The notes under the pieces are model-generated. The model did not search any database. It was not told the origin of the DNA and saw nothing but the letters and a program-made list of their open reading frames with translations. 64,000 nucleotides of DNA from JBKHDT01 sp049974825 (GTDB taxonomy: Bacteria; Pseudomonadota; Gammaproteobacteria; Halothiobacillales; Halothiobacillaceae): positions 10,019-74,018 of the forward strand of contig JBNGDJ010000002.1 in NCBI GenBank assembly GCA_049974825.1, given 5' to 3'. Position numbers and translations under genes: made by a program. Shown one piece after another: positions 8,424 to 17,320 of this stretch. The first letter of the stretch is position 1. Each line of letters begins with the position of its first letter.

Positions 8424-9464
8424 ATGAAAAGAATTTCTCAGGACCAGATATTCCGGGCGCCGCGCCGGCAGTTTCTCAAGCGGATGGGCGGCATGGCCGC
8501 AGTGATGGCGGCCATGCCGGCCGGGTTTGCCCCCGCGTTGCTGGCCGACGAACATGCCGAGCAGATCAAGGGCCCGCGGGTCAATGACATCCCGGCCATG
8601 CCGATTTCCGATCACGTGCACGTGATCATCTCGCCCGATGGCTTTCCGTCCCCGATCAACAAGGGGATGATGAGCAATATCACTTTTGTCGAGACCGAGA
8701 AGGGTATCGTGGTGATCGATTCCGGCGCCTCGCTGCAGATCGGCGAGATGGCGTTGCGCCAGCTTCGCGAGATTACCGATGCCCCGGTGATTGCGATCTT
8801 CAATTCGCACTATCATGGCGATCACTGGCTGGGCAACCATGCCTTTGTGAATGCCTATCCGGACGTGCCGATCTACGCGCATGAAAACACCATGACCTTT
8901 ATCCGCACCGGTCAGGGCGATTTCTGGATGCGCATGATGGAGAACTCCACCGATGGGGCAACGGCCGGGACCATCGCCACGCCGCCGACGGAAATCATCG
9001 CCCACGGGGACGAGTTCAACTTCGGCGACATCACCATCCGCTGTCACCATTACGGCACCGCCCATACCCCGGCCGATGTTTGCTTCGAGATTGTCGAGGA
9101 CAAGGTGGTCCACGTGGGCGATGCGGCGATGGACAACCGGATCGCATTCATGGATGACGGCAGCTACCTCGGGACCTTCCGCACCTACGACGCGCTGAAG
9201 GAAGCGGTTCCGGACGCGCTGTGGCTGCCGGCGCACGGCAACCCGGGCAAGGAGGTTCTGGCCAACAACCGGGAGCTGTTCGAGGGTATCTACGAGACCG
9301 CGCTTCAGGCCGTGCAGGACATGGTGCCGCCTGATCAGGTCACCGAGCTGGTGCTCAAGGACCCTCGCGTGAGCAAGTACGCGGGCATTACCGAGGGCTT
9401 CGATGACAATATCGGCCGGTACACCAGCCTGGCCTACCTTGAGGCCGAGGCCAATGCCTTCTGA
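8424..9464 (+). CDS. Tat-exported MBL-fold metallo-hydrolase
   Basis: Putative periplasmic zinc hydrolase of 346 residues. The N-terminus has a twin-arginine motif (RRQFLK) before a hydrophobic stretch ending near APALLADE, so export of a folded, metal-loaded protein is likely. The metallo-beta-lactamase signature HYHGDHWLGNH is intact, followed by HYGTAHTPADV, VVHVGDAAMD and WLPAHGNPG. It resembles the SoxH-like / quinoprotein-relay hydrolase branch more than true beta-lactamases. It stands alone between zur and a terminator, so context gives no substrate. Confidence 0.82.
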   Translation: MKRISQDQIFRAPRRQFLKRMGGMAAVMAAMPAGFAPALLADEHAEQIKGPRVNDIPAMPISDHVHVIISPDGFPSPINKGMMSNITFVETEKGIVVIDSGASLQIGEMALRQLREITDAPVIAIFNSHYHGDHWLGNHAFVNAYPDVPIYAHENTMTFIRTGQGDFWMRMMENSTDGATAGTIATPPTEIIAHGDEFNFGDITIRCHHYGTAHTPADVCFEIVEDKVVHVGDAAMDNRIAFMDDGSYLGTFRTYDALKEAVPDALWLPAHGNPGKEVLANNRELFEGIYETALQAVQDMVPPDQVTELVLKDPRVSKYAGITEGFDDNIGRYTSLAYLEAEANAF

Positions 9465-9529
9465 GGCATTGTGATGCCCCTGCCCGGTGCGCCGTGGTGA
9501 CGGCCAAGCCGGGTGCCGTGCAAAAATAC

Positions 9530-9566
9530 CCCCGCCGGTGGCCGATGCCATGTCGGCGGGGTTTTT
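9530..9566 (+). terminator. Rho-independent terminator after the MBL gene
   Basis: CCCCGCCG (9530-9537) pairs with CGGCGGGG (9554-9561), with inner TGGC/GCCA, followed by TTTTT. Strong stem and T-tract. Confidence 0.88.
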
Positions 9567-9638
9567 GTATAAGCTGCCTGTGCAAGCAGGCAATGTTCGC
9601 CGCAGTCAATCTTCGGAGGTAAGAGGAACCAAGTCCAT

Positions 9639-9848
9639 ATGTCTCGCTGGCTTATCGTGGCGGGGGCCGTGCTGATCGTCCTCGGTCTGATCTGGCATTA
9701 CGCGCCCTGGATGCTCAACTGGTTCGGAAAGCTGCCGGGCGATATCCGGATCGAGAACGAGAACACGCGGGTGTTTATTCCCATTACCTCCATGCTGGTG
9801 GTGAGCATCCTGTTGAGCGTGATTCTGAGCCTGTTCTTTCGTCGTTGA
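9639..9848 (+). CDS. DUF2905 family membrane protein
   Basis: Small inner-membrane protein of 69 residues and unknown function. Two hydrophobic segments (about 4-22 and 48-66) flank the family hallmark FGKLPGDIRIE. GGAGGTAAGAGG lies upstream of the ATG. Convergent with bioD; no partner gene nearby. Confidence 0.87.
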   Translation: MSRWLIVAGAVLIVLGLIWHYAPWMLNWFGKLPGDIRIENENTRVFIPITSMLVVSILLSVILSLFFRR

Positions 9849-9891
9849 GGCGCGGGTTCGTCCAAACCTGGCTGCGTGCCGGATCTGCCCG

Positions 9892-10596
9892 TCAGCGGGT
9901 GCTGGCAAGTACCTCCACCTGCTCGTCCCAGATATCACTGTCCTCGAAGCCGTCATGGCCGGCGCGGATGACCGGGGTGTCCCGCCCCAGCAGTCGCGGC
10001 AGCCAATGGCGCAGGGCTTCGACATTGTTCGGCTGGTCTTCACCGCCCCGGTCCTCGGGGCGCTGGTTGAGCACGATGCCGGCCAGCCGCGCGCCATGGC
10101 GCAGAATGCTCTCGGCCGCGGTCAAAGTCACCGACTGGGTGCCCAGCCGGTCAGCCGCCACCAGCAGGATCGGCAGGTCCAGCGTGATCGCCAGGTGAAG
10201 GTTGAGCGCATCATCGGCAATGGGCGAGTAGATGCCCCCGGCACCCTCGACCAGGGTGTAGTCCCCGGCCGCCAGCACCGTCTGGCAGGCATCCACCAGG
10301 TCGGAGACAGGCAGGTTTCGGTTCTCGCGGCGCGCCGCCTCGGGCGGCGCCAGCGCAGCCTCCAATCGATGCGGACAGACCTCCGCCAGCGGCTGGCGGT
10401 TTCCGGCCGCCTCGCGCAGGGCCTGTGCATCGGCGGGCAGCCGCTCGCCGTTGGCCGCGGTCAGGCAGCCGGACTCGGCAGGCTTGACCACCCGGACCGG
10501 TTGCCCCGCCTGCAGAAGCGACCGGGCAATGGCACAGCCGATGAATGTCTTGCCCATGCCGGTGTCGGTTGCCGAGACAAACAGTCCCCGCTGCAT
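9892..10596 (-). CDS. bioD: Dethiobiotin synthetase
   Basis: ATP-dependent ring closure of diaminopelargonate and CO2 to dethiobiotin, the penultimate step of biotin synthesis. 234 residues. P-loop SATDTGMGKTFIGCA, substrate lysine segment VVKPAESG, VEGAGGIYSPI and the C-terminal GIVLN are present. Other bio genes are not in the window. It lies 15 bases downstream of purC on the same strand, probably cotranscribed by position only. Confidence 0.94.
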   Translation of the reverse strand: MQRGLFVSATDTGMGKTFIGCAIARSLLQAGQPVRVVKPAESGCLTAANGERLPADAQALREAAGNRQPLAEVCPHRLEAALAPPEAARRENRNLPVSDLVDACQTVLAAGDYTLVEGAGGIYSPIADDALNLHLAITLDLPILLVAADRLGTQSVTLTAAESILRHGARLAGIVLNQRPEDRGGEDQPNNVEALRHWLPRLLGRDTPVIRAGHDGFEDSDIWDEQVEVLASTR

Positions 10597-10611
10597 GATG
10601 CCCTCTCTTCG

Positions 10612-11526
10612 TCAGGTCGCGGGCGCCGGATCGGCCGTCCCGGTCAGGCGTTCCAGGGCTTCCTGGTAGCGGGCGGTCGTCTGGGCAACCACCTCGGGCG
10701 GCACCTCCGGCCCCGGCGGGCGCTTGTCCCAGTCCAGGGTCTCCAGCCAGTCTCGAATGTACTGCTTGTCGAAGGAGGGCGGGCTGCTTCCCGGGCGGTA
10801 ACTTTCCGCAGGCCAGAACCGGGAGGAGTCCGGGGTCAGGGCCTCGTCGATCAGGTACAACTGTTCCTGCGCGTCTACCCCGAACTCGAACTTGGTATCC
10901 GCGATAATGATGTCGCGACCGCGGGCATATTCGGCCGCATGGCGATACAAGGCGAGGGCGGTGTCCCGCACCTGGGCGGCAAGCGACTCGCCCAGCAGGG
11001 CCACCGTGTCCTCGTAGGTGATGTTCTCGTCGTGATCGCCGACCGCGGCCTTGGAGGAGGGCGTGTAAATTGGCTCGGGTAGCCGGTCTGCCATCTGTAG
11101 CCCCGTGGGAAGCGGGATGCCGCAAACCGAGCCATGCGCCAGGTAATCCTTGTAGCCCGACCCGATCAGGTAGCCCCGGACGATGGCCTCCACCGGCAGC
11201 GCCCGCAGCTTGCGCACCACCATGCTTCGTCCTTCCAGTGGTGCCCGTTGCGCCGGGTCCGGGATGATATCTTCCAGGGTTGGCGTCTCGGCCAGATGGT
11301 TGGGCACGATGTCTCGGCTGCGGTCGAACCAGAACCGGGAGACTGCCGTGAGCACCTCGCCCTTGCCGGGAATCGGCGTCGGCAGGATCACGTCGAACGC
11401 CGACAGTCGGTCCGTGGTGACGATCAGCAGGTGTTGTTCGTCGACATCGTAAATGTCACGTACCTTGCCGCGGTGGACCAGCGACAGGGTGCTGAGGTGT
11501 GACTCGAACAGGGCAGGGCGACTCAT
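10612..11526 (-). CDS. purC: SAICAR synthetase (phosphoribosylaminoimidazole-succinocarboxamide synthase)
   Basis: Joins aspartate to CAIR in purine synthesis. 304 residues, the longer form seen in many proteobacteria and yeast. Motifs: HRGKVRDIYDV at the ATP site, TTDRLSAFDV, EAIVRGYLIGSGYKDY, IADTKFEFG and DEALTPDSSRFW. I start at ATG 11526; the frame is open further upstream but without conserved sequence. No purine-repressor site is evident. Confidence 0.95.
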   Translation of the reverse strand: MSRPALFESHLSTLSLVHRGKVRDIYDVDEQHLLIVTTDRLSAFDVILPTPIPGKGEVLTAVSRFWFDRSRDIVPNHLAETPTLEDIIPDPAQRAPLEGRSMVVRKLRALPVEAIVRGYLIGSGYKDYLAHGSVCGIPLPTGLQMADRLPEPIYTPSSKAAVGDHDENITYEDTVALLGESLAAQVRDTALALYRHAAEYARGRDIIIADTKFEFGVDAQEQLYLIDEALTPDSSRFWPAESYRPGSSPPSFDKQYIRDWLETLDWDKRPPGPEVPPEVVAQTTARYQEALERLTGTADPAPAT

Positions 11527-11766
11527 CTTGGCGGAGGCTTCCAGAAGAACGAATGGGGCCGGACCGTTTGGCGTGTACAATCGTTAGCCAGCTTGGCAAA
11601 TGATCGGCAGACGGTACGCGAGATAGGGCTCGGGCGCGGGGGTGGTCGCGGGATTGCCGCTGACCGTTCCGGCAAGCCAGCCATTTTGCAGATCGTCACC
11701 ATTTTATCAAATGCCCCGACGGCTGGCCTGGTCCGGTCGGGTCGCCTGTTTCTCGATGGAGGGGTC

Positions 11767-13062
11767 ATGCGTCTTGTCATTCTTCGCCTTTTCGCGGTTT
11801 TGTTGCTGCTCGCAACGACCTCGGTACAGGCCGGTTTTTCGCTCAAGCTGGATTCCGGCGATCAGCTGGATGTGGAAACGATCAATCCCGAGGGCTCTGG
11901 ACCGCTGTTTGTCTGGCTGATCAACCAGTATGCCGAAACCCAGGGGCCGGACGAGCTGGCCGAGGTGCTGGTCGAGCGCGACGCGGTCCTCTGGCGCGTG
12001 GATCTCCTGGAAACCCTGCTTCTGCAGCGGACCAACCAGGCGGTGCGCAGCATTGACGGCACGCCGGTGGCTGCCCTGCTGGATGAGGCAGTGGCGCAGG
12101 GGCATGGACCGATCGTTCTGGTCACCTGCGACCGGATGTCGGTGCCCCTCCTGCGCGGCATGCGGACCTGGCAGGCGCGTGCCGAGGATGCCTCCGCCGT
12201 GGCCGGTGCAGTGCTGTTTTTCCCCAACCTGTACCGGGGAACGCCCGTGGCCGGCGAGGACCCGGAATTCATGGGGATTGTCTCGGCAACCAGCATGCCG
12301 GTAATCATCATGCAGCCGGAACTGGGGACCAATCGAACCCGGCTGCAGAACCTGCTTTCGACCCTGCAGTCGGGGGGCAGCCCGGCCTTTGGCTGGATGA
12401 TCGACGGGGTACGAGACTACTACCTCCTGCACGAGGAAGACCCGCAGAGCGAATCGCTGGAGGCCATGGGGCCGGTTCCGGAGGCCGTGCGACTGGCGAA
12501 GGACACCACGCCGGACCAACTGCTGGCCGCCGCGCAACTGTTGGCGAAGGTGCCCCGCCCGGATGAGCCGCCGCCGCTGGACAAAAGCGCCGAAAAGCCC
12601 GTCGCGCCTGCCTATGGCCTGGTTGAGCGACCGCCGGAACCGGCGCCGGATTACCAGCTGCCTGATGCCCGCGGGCCGATGCACGAGGCGTCCGAGAATA
12701 TTGGGCGCGTGACCTTGGTGAACTTCTGGGCCACCTGGTGCCCGTCCTGCGTGCACGAGATTCCCTCCATGAACCGCCTGCAGGCCGGCTATGCACCAGA
12801 AGACTTCGCCATCGTGTCCTTCAATTACAAGGAGGACCGCGCCCACGTGCTCGATTTCATGGAGCGCATTGAGGTGGAGTTTCCGGTTCTGCTGGATATC
12901 GACGGTGCAGTCTCAGACCGCTGGGATGTCTTCGCCTTTCCCAGCTCGTTCATTCTTGATGCCGAGGGGCGCATCCGCTACTCGGTGAACACGGCCATCG
13001 AATGGCACACGGACGAAGTCCGTGCGGTGGTCGATGCACTAATCGAAGAACGGGATGACTGA
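11767..13062 (+). CDS. TlpA-like thioredoxin-fold protein with an extra N-terminal domain
   Basis: Exported protein of 431 residues. ATG 11767 has GGAGG (11758-11762) just upstream and opens with a signal peptide (MRLVILRLFAVLLLL, cut near VQA-G). Residues about 25-270 form an unrecognised alpha/beta domain, vaguely like a degenerate alpha/beta hydrolase (GPIVLVTCDRMSVP, VAGAVLFFPNLYRGTP). After a proline-rich linker (PRPDEPPPLDKS) comes a TlpA/ResA domain (about 300-431) with VNFWATWCPSCVHEIPSMN, so the CxxC pair is intact, and FPSSFILDAEGRI. Likely periplasmic disulfide reductase. It overlaps the DUF945 gene by 8 bases. Confidence 0.82.
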   Translation: MRLVILRLFAVLLLLATTSVQAGFSLKLDSGDQLDVETINPEGSGPLFVWLINQYAETQGPDELAEVLVERDAVLWRVDLLETLLLQRTNQAVRSIDGTPVAALLDEAVAQGHGPIVLVTCDRMSVPLLRGMRTWQARAEDASAVAGAVLFFPNLYRGTPVAGEDPEFMGIVSATSMPVIIMQPELGTNRTRLQNLLSTLQSGGSPAFGWMIDGVRDYYLLHEEDPQSESLEAMGPVPEAVRLAKDTTPDQLLAAAQLLAKVPRPDEPPPLDKSAEKPVAPAYGLVERPPEPAPDYQLPDARGPMHEASENIGRVTLVNFWATWCPSCVHEIPSMNRLQAGYAPEDFAIVSFNYKEDRAHVLDFMERIEVEFPVLLDIDGAVSDRWDVFAFPSSFILDAEGRIRYSVNTAIEWHTDEVRAVVDALIEERDD

Positions 13063-14320
13063 GGCAATGCCCGGACTGCGGACGGTCTGGCTGCTGCCTG
13101 CGGTGCTTGCGGTCGTGTTGCTGCTGGGCGCGCCGGCCGGCATAGGCTGGCTCGCCGAGCGCTTGCTGCCGCCCCGGGCCGAGATCGCCACGGGCGCGGG
13201 GGACCTGCGCTGGCAACTGGTGGAATTCCGGCGGGGCTGGTTCACCTCCACCGCCGTTTCGCGACTAGTGATCGAGACGGATCAATCCAGCCGGACCCTG
13301 GACTTGACCCACCAAGTGCGCCACTGGCCCTCATCGTTCGACAGCCTGGCGCATTTCGACACACAGACGCCAGCTGAAGCCGAAGCGATGGGGGCGGCCC
13401 GCACCGAGATGCTCTGGTCCGGCGCAACCCGGACGCGCGTTGCGCTTTCCGCGGGACGACTTCCATGGCCTGGAGCCTCGAAATGGGTCGTGGAGCCCTC
13501 GGCCGGGACTGCCGAACTGCGAACCCGGCCTGATGGACAGGCAGCTCTGGGCTTGTCTTGGCCGGAGGTCGTCGCAGCGGGGCCGGCGGGTACACTGCAA
13601 CTGCGCGCGCTGGATCTGAAGTTTGACGGGAACGGGTCGGCTGGCTCCGCGACCATCCAGGCTGCTGCCCAAGCCCTGGCCTGGACCCCGGAAGAGGACG
13701 CCGGGCTGCAGCTGGAACGGCTGGCGCTGGATCTGGCGCTTGCGCGGGATGTCGATGGCTTGCTGGGCGGCGAGGGCAAGCTTGCGTTTGACGCCCTGCA
13801 AGTCAGTGAGAAGGCCGCCGGACCCGGGGAAATCGGCCTGGCGGCAGAGCGGCTGGATCCACAGCTGATTGCCCGACTGGCCCGGCTGTATGCTTCCGGC
13901 CGCACTGATGGGCTGAACTGGGTGCTCGCGGGCCTGGCACTCGCTCAACAGCGCCCGGCCATCCGCATCGATCCGCTTTCAATCGACACCGCGGACGGCC
14001 CTGTTGAGGGTCGGTTGGAAGCCCTTGTGCGTGATCCTGGCCCGGGCCGTCTGGTACTGGACCCGAATCTGCTGACGCTTGAACTGGATCTGGCTACACC
14101 CGAACCCTTTGCCCGGGCACTGGTGGCCGCGACCCTGGCGGGGGCCTCATCGGCCGAAGGATCTCAAACCGGGTCCAGTGCGGCCCAGGCTCTGCTGCAG
14201 CGACTCGAGCGCATGGGGTGGATCAGCCGGCTGCCCGACGGGCGAATGGCCTTGTCGCTGGGTTTCAGGGACGGGTCTTTTCGACGCCAGTCGCAGCCGC
14301 TGCCTGCGGATAAACCATAA
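13055..14320 (+). CDS. DUF945 (YdgA-like) family protein
   Basis: Envelope protein of 421 residues with unknown function. One N-terminal membrane anchor (WLLPAVLAVVLLLGAPAGIGW) precedes a long periplasmic part rich in beta strands. QLVEFRRGWFTSTAVSRLVIE resembles the YdgA/DUF945 pattern in which a YxxGxFxS-type motif opens the domain. The start overlaps the upstream thioredoxin-like gene, suggesting coupled expression. Family assignment is from pattern only. Confidence 0.7.
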   Translation: MTEAMPGLRTVWLLPAVLAVVLLLGAPAGIGWLAERLLPPRAEIATGAGDLRWQLVEFRRGWFTSTAVSRLVIETDQSSRTLDLTHQVRHWPSSFDSLAHFDTQTPAEAEAMGAARTEMLWSGATRTRVALSAGRLPWPGASKWVVEPSAGTAELRTRPDGQAALGLSWPEVVAAGPAGTLQLRALDLKFDGNGSAGSATIQAAAQALAWTPEEDAGLQLERLALDLALARDVDGLLGGEGKLAFDALQVSEKAAGPGEIGLAAERLDPQLIARLARLYASGRTDGLNWVLAGLALAQQRPAIRIDPLSIDTADGPVEGRLEALVRDPGPGRLVLDPNLLTLELDLATPEPFARALVAATLAGASSAEGSQTGSSAAQALLQRLERMGWISRLPDGRMALSLGFRDGSFRRQSQPLPADKP

Positions 14321-14424
14321 GCTGGAGCCTGCTTTGCCGGTTCCGGGTCTTGGGGCAAAATGCCCGATGTTTCGGAGCCTTTCAGGGGCTCCTGCCCGCC
14401 GCCACCTGACTTGAAGGGACTGTC

Positions 14425-15648
14425 ATGCCCGTCAATCTCTCTGCCCCCGAAAAACTTTTGCCGATCCCGGGGATTCGCCTGGGAATCGCGCGCGCCGGGG
14501 TGCGCAAGCCCGGCCGCAAGGATCTGGTCGTCATGACCCTCCCTGAAACGGCGACCGTCGCCGGCGTGTTTACGCAGAACCGTTACTGCGCCGCGCCGGT
14601 GAATCTATGCCGCGAGGTACTCGCGGGCGGACAGTCGGTGCGGGCGCTGGTCATCAACACCGGCTGTGCGAACGCCGGCACGGGTGATGCCGGCTACGAG
14701 GATGCCCGGGCCGTCTGCGCGGCCGTCGGCAAGGCGGTTGGCTGTGCGCCGGAACAGGTCCTGCCGTTTTCCACCGGGGTCATCCTGGAACGTCTACCGG
14801 TGGACCGGATCGTGGCCGGGCTGCCCGACTGCATGGCGGATCTGGACGAGGATCGCTGGGTGTCGGCAGCTGAGGCCATCATGACGACGGACATCGTGCC
14901 CAAGGGAATTTCGCGCACTTTCGAGGTTGATGGCCAGACCTGCCGGGTCACGGGTATTGCCAAGGGCTCCGGCATGATTCACCCGAACATGGCCACCATG
15001 CTCGGTTACGTCGCCACCGACGTGCAGGTCCCGGGGCCGCTGTTGCAGGGCCTCCTGAAGGAGGTCGCGGACGCCAGCTTCAACCGCGTCACGGTCGATG
15101 GCGACACTTCCACCAATGATGCTTTCATGCTGGTGGCCGCCGGCGCGGCGGACCGGCCCTGCATTGACCAACCCGAAGGACCGGCCTGGGAGGCGCTGCG
15201 CGAGGCGGTGCTGTCGGTCAGCGTGTTTCTCGCCCAGGCGCTGGCGCGGGATGGCGAGGGGGCGACCAAGTTTGTCACCATCGAAGTGCAGGGCGGTAGC
15301 AGAAGTGAAGAATGCCTGAAGGTAGGCAAGGCAATCGCGCACTCACCCCTGGTCAAGACCGCTTTGTTCGCCTCCGATCCCAATCTCGGGCGCCTGCTGG
15401 CGGCCATTGGCAATGCCGGGATCGACGATCTTTCCGTCGACGGGGTATCGATGTGGCTGGGAGACGTGGAAGTGGTTCGTGGTGGCCAGCCGGCTCCGGA
15501 TTACCGGGAATCCGATGCCGCCGAGGTGATGCAGGCGCCGGAGATCATCATCCGGGTTGACCTGGGCCGGGGGAATGCCCGCGACCGGGTCTGGACCTGC
15601 GACTTCTCTTACGATTACGTGCGGATCAACGCCGAATACCGGTCCTGA
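14425..15648 (+). CDS. argJ: Glutamate N-acetyltransferase / ornithine acetyltransferase
   Basis: Self-cleaving enzyme that moves the acetyl group from N-acetylornithine to glutamate. 407 residues. The cleavage-site region KGSGMIHPNMATMLGYVATD is intact; the Ala-Thr bond before TMLG is where the precursor is cut and the Thr becomes the nucleophile. Also seen: VINTGCANAG and SFNRVTVDGDTSTND. Mono- versus bifunctionality cannot be decided from sequence. The stop codon overlaps the start of the Nudix gene (TGATG). Confidence 0.95.
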   Translation: MPVNLSAPEKLLPIPGIRLGIARAGVRKPGRKDLVVMTLPETATVAGVFTQNRYCAAPVNLCREVLAGGQSVRALVINTGCANAGTGDAGYEDARAVCAAVGKAVGCAPEQVLPFSTGVILERLPVDRIVAGLPDCMADLDEDRWVSAAEAIMTTDIVPKGISRTFEVDGQTCRVTGIAKGSGMIHPNMATMLGYVATDVQVPGPLLQGLLKEVADASFNRVTVDGDTSTNDAFMLVAAGAADRPCIDQPEGPAWEALREAVLSVSVFLAQALARDGEGATKFVTIEVQGGSRSEECLKVGKAIAHSPLVKTALFASDPNLGRLLAAIGNAGIDDLSVDGVSMWLGDVEVVRGGQPAPDYRESDAAEVMQAPEIIIRVDLGRGNARDRVWTCDFSYDYVRINAEYRS

Positions 15649-16724
15649 TGAGTACTCCCCGGCCTCCGGTTCGCGTCGCTGTTGGCGTGCTGCGCAATCG
15701 CGCCGGCGAGCTTCTGGTGGCCCGTCGGCCCGAGGGCAAGCCCCTGGCAGGCTACTGGGAGTTTCCCGGCGGCAAGTGCGAGCCGGACGAGCCGCCCAGT
15801 CAGGCGCTTGGCCGCGAGCTGGCCGAAGAACTGGGCGTGACGGTTCGCGCCCTGCGTCCTCTGATCGAGATTCCCTGGTCCTACCCGGACTTCACCGTGC
15901 GCCTGCTGGTCTTCGACGTGCTGGAGTTCGAGGGACGCCCCCGGGGTATCGAAGGCCAGGCGCTTGCCTGGCGGTCGCTTGAAGCACTGCGGGACGAGAA
16001 ACTCCCCCCGGCCAACCGGGGCATTCTCACGGCTCTGGGGCTGCCTGAGCGGCTGCTGGTCACGCCGGATGTCGCAGGTACTGGCCTGGGCGCCGAGCGG
16101 CGCTGGTTTCGTGCCCTCGAATCCAGCCTGGCGCGGCTGGGCGAATCGCCTGATGGGTTGCCCACACCCGTCAATAGCCTGGGGCCGGCACCGCTGGTCC
16201 AGCTTCGCTTGGGGCCCGACTGTTCCGAGGCCACCTGGCGGGCCGCTCTGCGCGTGATCCGGGCGCATGGTGCCCGGGGCATCGTCAACGCCAGCCCGGA
16301 GCTGGCGCTGGCCCTGGGCGCCGATGGCGTGCACCTCAATCGCGCCCGGCTTAGAACCTGGGCCGCCGCCGGCCAGCGGCCCCTGCCCGAACTGCTGCTG
16401 GTCAGTGCCGTGGCGCACGACATCCAGGAATTGATCATGGCAAGAACCGTCCGGGCCGACCTGGCACTGGTTTCGCCCGTGGCGCCCACGGTCTCCCATC
16501 CCGGGGCGGCAACACTCGGCTGGAGCGGATTTGCCGCCCTCGCGGACCAGGCGCCCATGCCGGTTTATGCACTCGGTGGCATGGGGGAGGCCGATCTGCC
16601 TCTGGCCCGGGCCCACGGCGGACAGGGGATCGCGGCCATCAGCGCGCTTTGGCACTGGCCGCCCAGAATCTCGGCCACTCCCGACGGGCCGTCGCCACAC
16701 AACGACCGGAGTACAACCCCATGA
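15648..16724 (+). CDS. Nudix hydrolase (MutT type) fused to a ThiE-like domain
   Basis: 358 residues. Residues about 8-130 are a MutT-like Nudix domain with the full box GGKCEPDEPPSQALGRELAEELG, expected to clean oxidised nucleotides such as 8-oxo-dGTP. Residues about 170-340 resemble thiamine-phosphate synthase (LGADGVHLN, LALVSPVAPTVSHPG, VYALGGMG). This fusion is known in gammaproteobacteria; the C-terminal half is not shown to make thiamine phosphate. It overlaps genes on both sides, so argJ, this gene and the next are one transcription unit. Confidence 0.88.
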   Translation: MSTPRPPVRVAVGVLRNRAGELLVARRPEGKPLAGYWEFPGGKCEPDEPPSQALGRELAEELGVTVRALRPLIEIPWSYPDFTVRLLVFDVLEFEGRPRGIEGQALAWRSLEALRDEKLPPANRGILTALGLPERLLVTPDVAGTGLGAERRWFRALESSLARLGESPDGLPTPVNSLGPAPLVQLRLGPDCSEATWRAALRVIRAHGARGIVNASPELALALGADGVHLNRARLRTWAAAGQRPLPELLLVSAVAHDIQELIMARTVRADLALVSPVAPTVSHPGAATLGWSGFAALADQAPMPVYALGGMGEADLPLARAHGGQGIAAISALWHWPPRISATPDGPSPHNDRSTTP

Positions 16725-17215
16725 GCATGAAACAGGCACGCTGGCTGGTTGCCACGCTGGTGATCATCGGCCTGCTCGGCTACCTGCACGGGCGCAACCC
16801 CATGAACCTGGGCAAGCCCGACCAGCCCGCCTTCGGCCCGGTGACCGAGATTGCCGCGCCGGAAAACTGCTCGGTCAAGGGAGCGGGCTGCACGGTGGAA
16901 CTGCCCGAACTGGGCACCTATACCGTCCGCATGCCCGAGCGGGTCGTGCCGCTGGAAAAGTTTACGCTGGCGGTTGAACCCGATGCCGGGTTGCTGCCCG
17001 AAACCGGTGCGGTCCATGCCAACTTTGACATGATCGGGATGGACATGGGCTTCAACGATTACGTGCTCGAGCGCGAAGCCTCCGGCCGATTTCGCGCCGA
17101 AGTCATCCTGCCGGTCTGCACTGCCGATCGGTCGGACTGGATTTTGGACCTGCACCTGACCACCACCCGGGGCACTTTCTACACCCGGTTGCCCTTCGAC
17201 ATGCCCCGGCGGTGA
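16721..17215 (+). CDS. Membrane-anchored periplasmic protein of unknown function
   Basis: 164 residues. One N-terminal membrane segment (WLVATLVIIGLLGYLHG), then a soluble, beta-rich part with three cysteines. HANFDMIGMDMGFNDYVLE followed by a LPVCTADRSDW segment recalls the FixH/YtkA-like immunoglobulin-fold pattern, but similarity is weak. The methionines of that segment could bind copper, which is speculation. The start ATGA overlaps the Nudix-gene stop. Confidence 0.62.
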   Translation: MSMKQARWLVATLVIIGLLGYLHGRNPMNLGKPDQPAFGPVTEIAAPENCSVKGAGCTVELPELGTYTVRMPERVVPLEKFTLAVEPDAGLLPETGAVHANFDMIGMDMGFNDYVLEREASGRFRAEVILPVCTADRSDWILDLHLTTTRGTFYTRLPFDMPRR

Positions 17216-17320
17216 TTGCGAGACGTGGGCGCTTGAGAGGGCGAGATGGCATTCCTGCATGTTCGCGCAGGCTTCCTGGCAGCTGGGGTCTCGACCTGAA
17301 GAGGTGGGGACGGCGAATGA

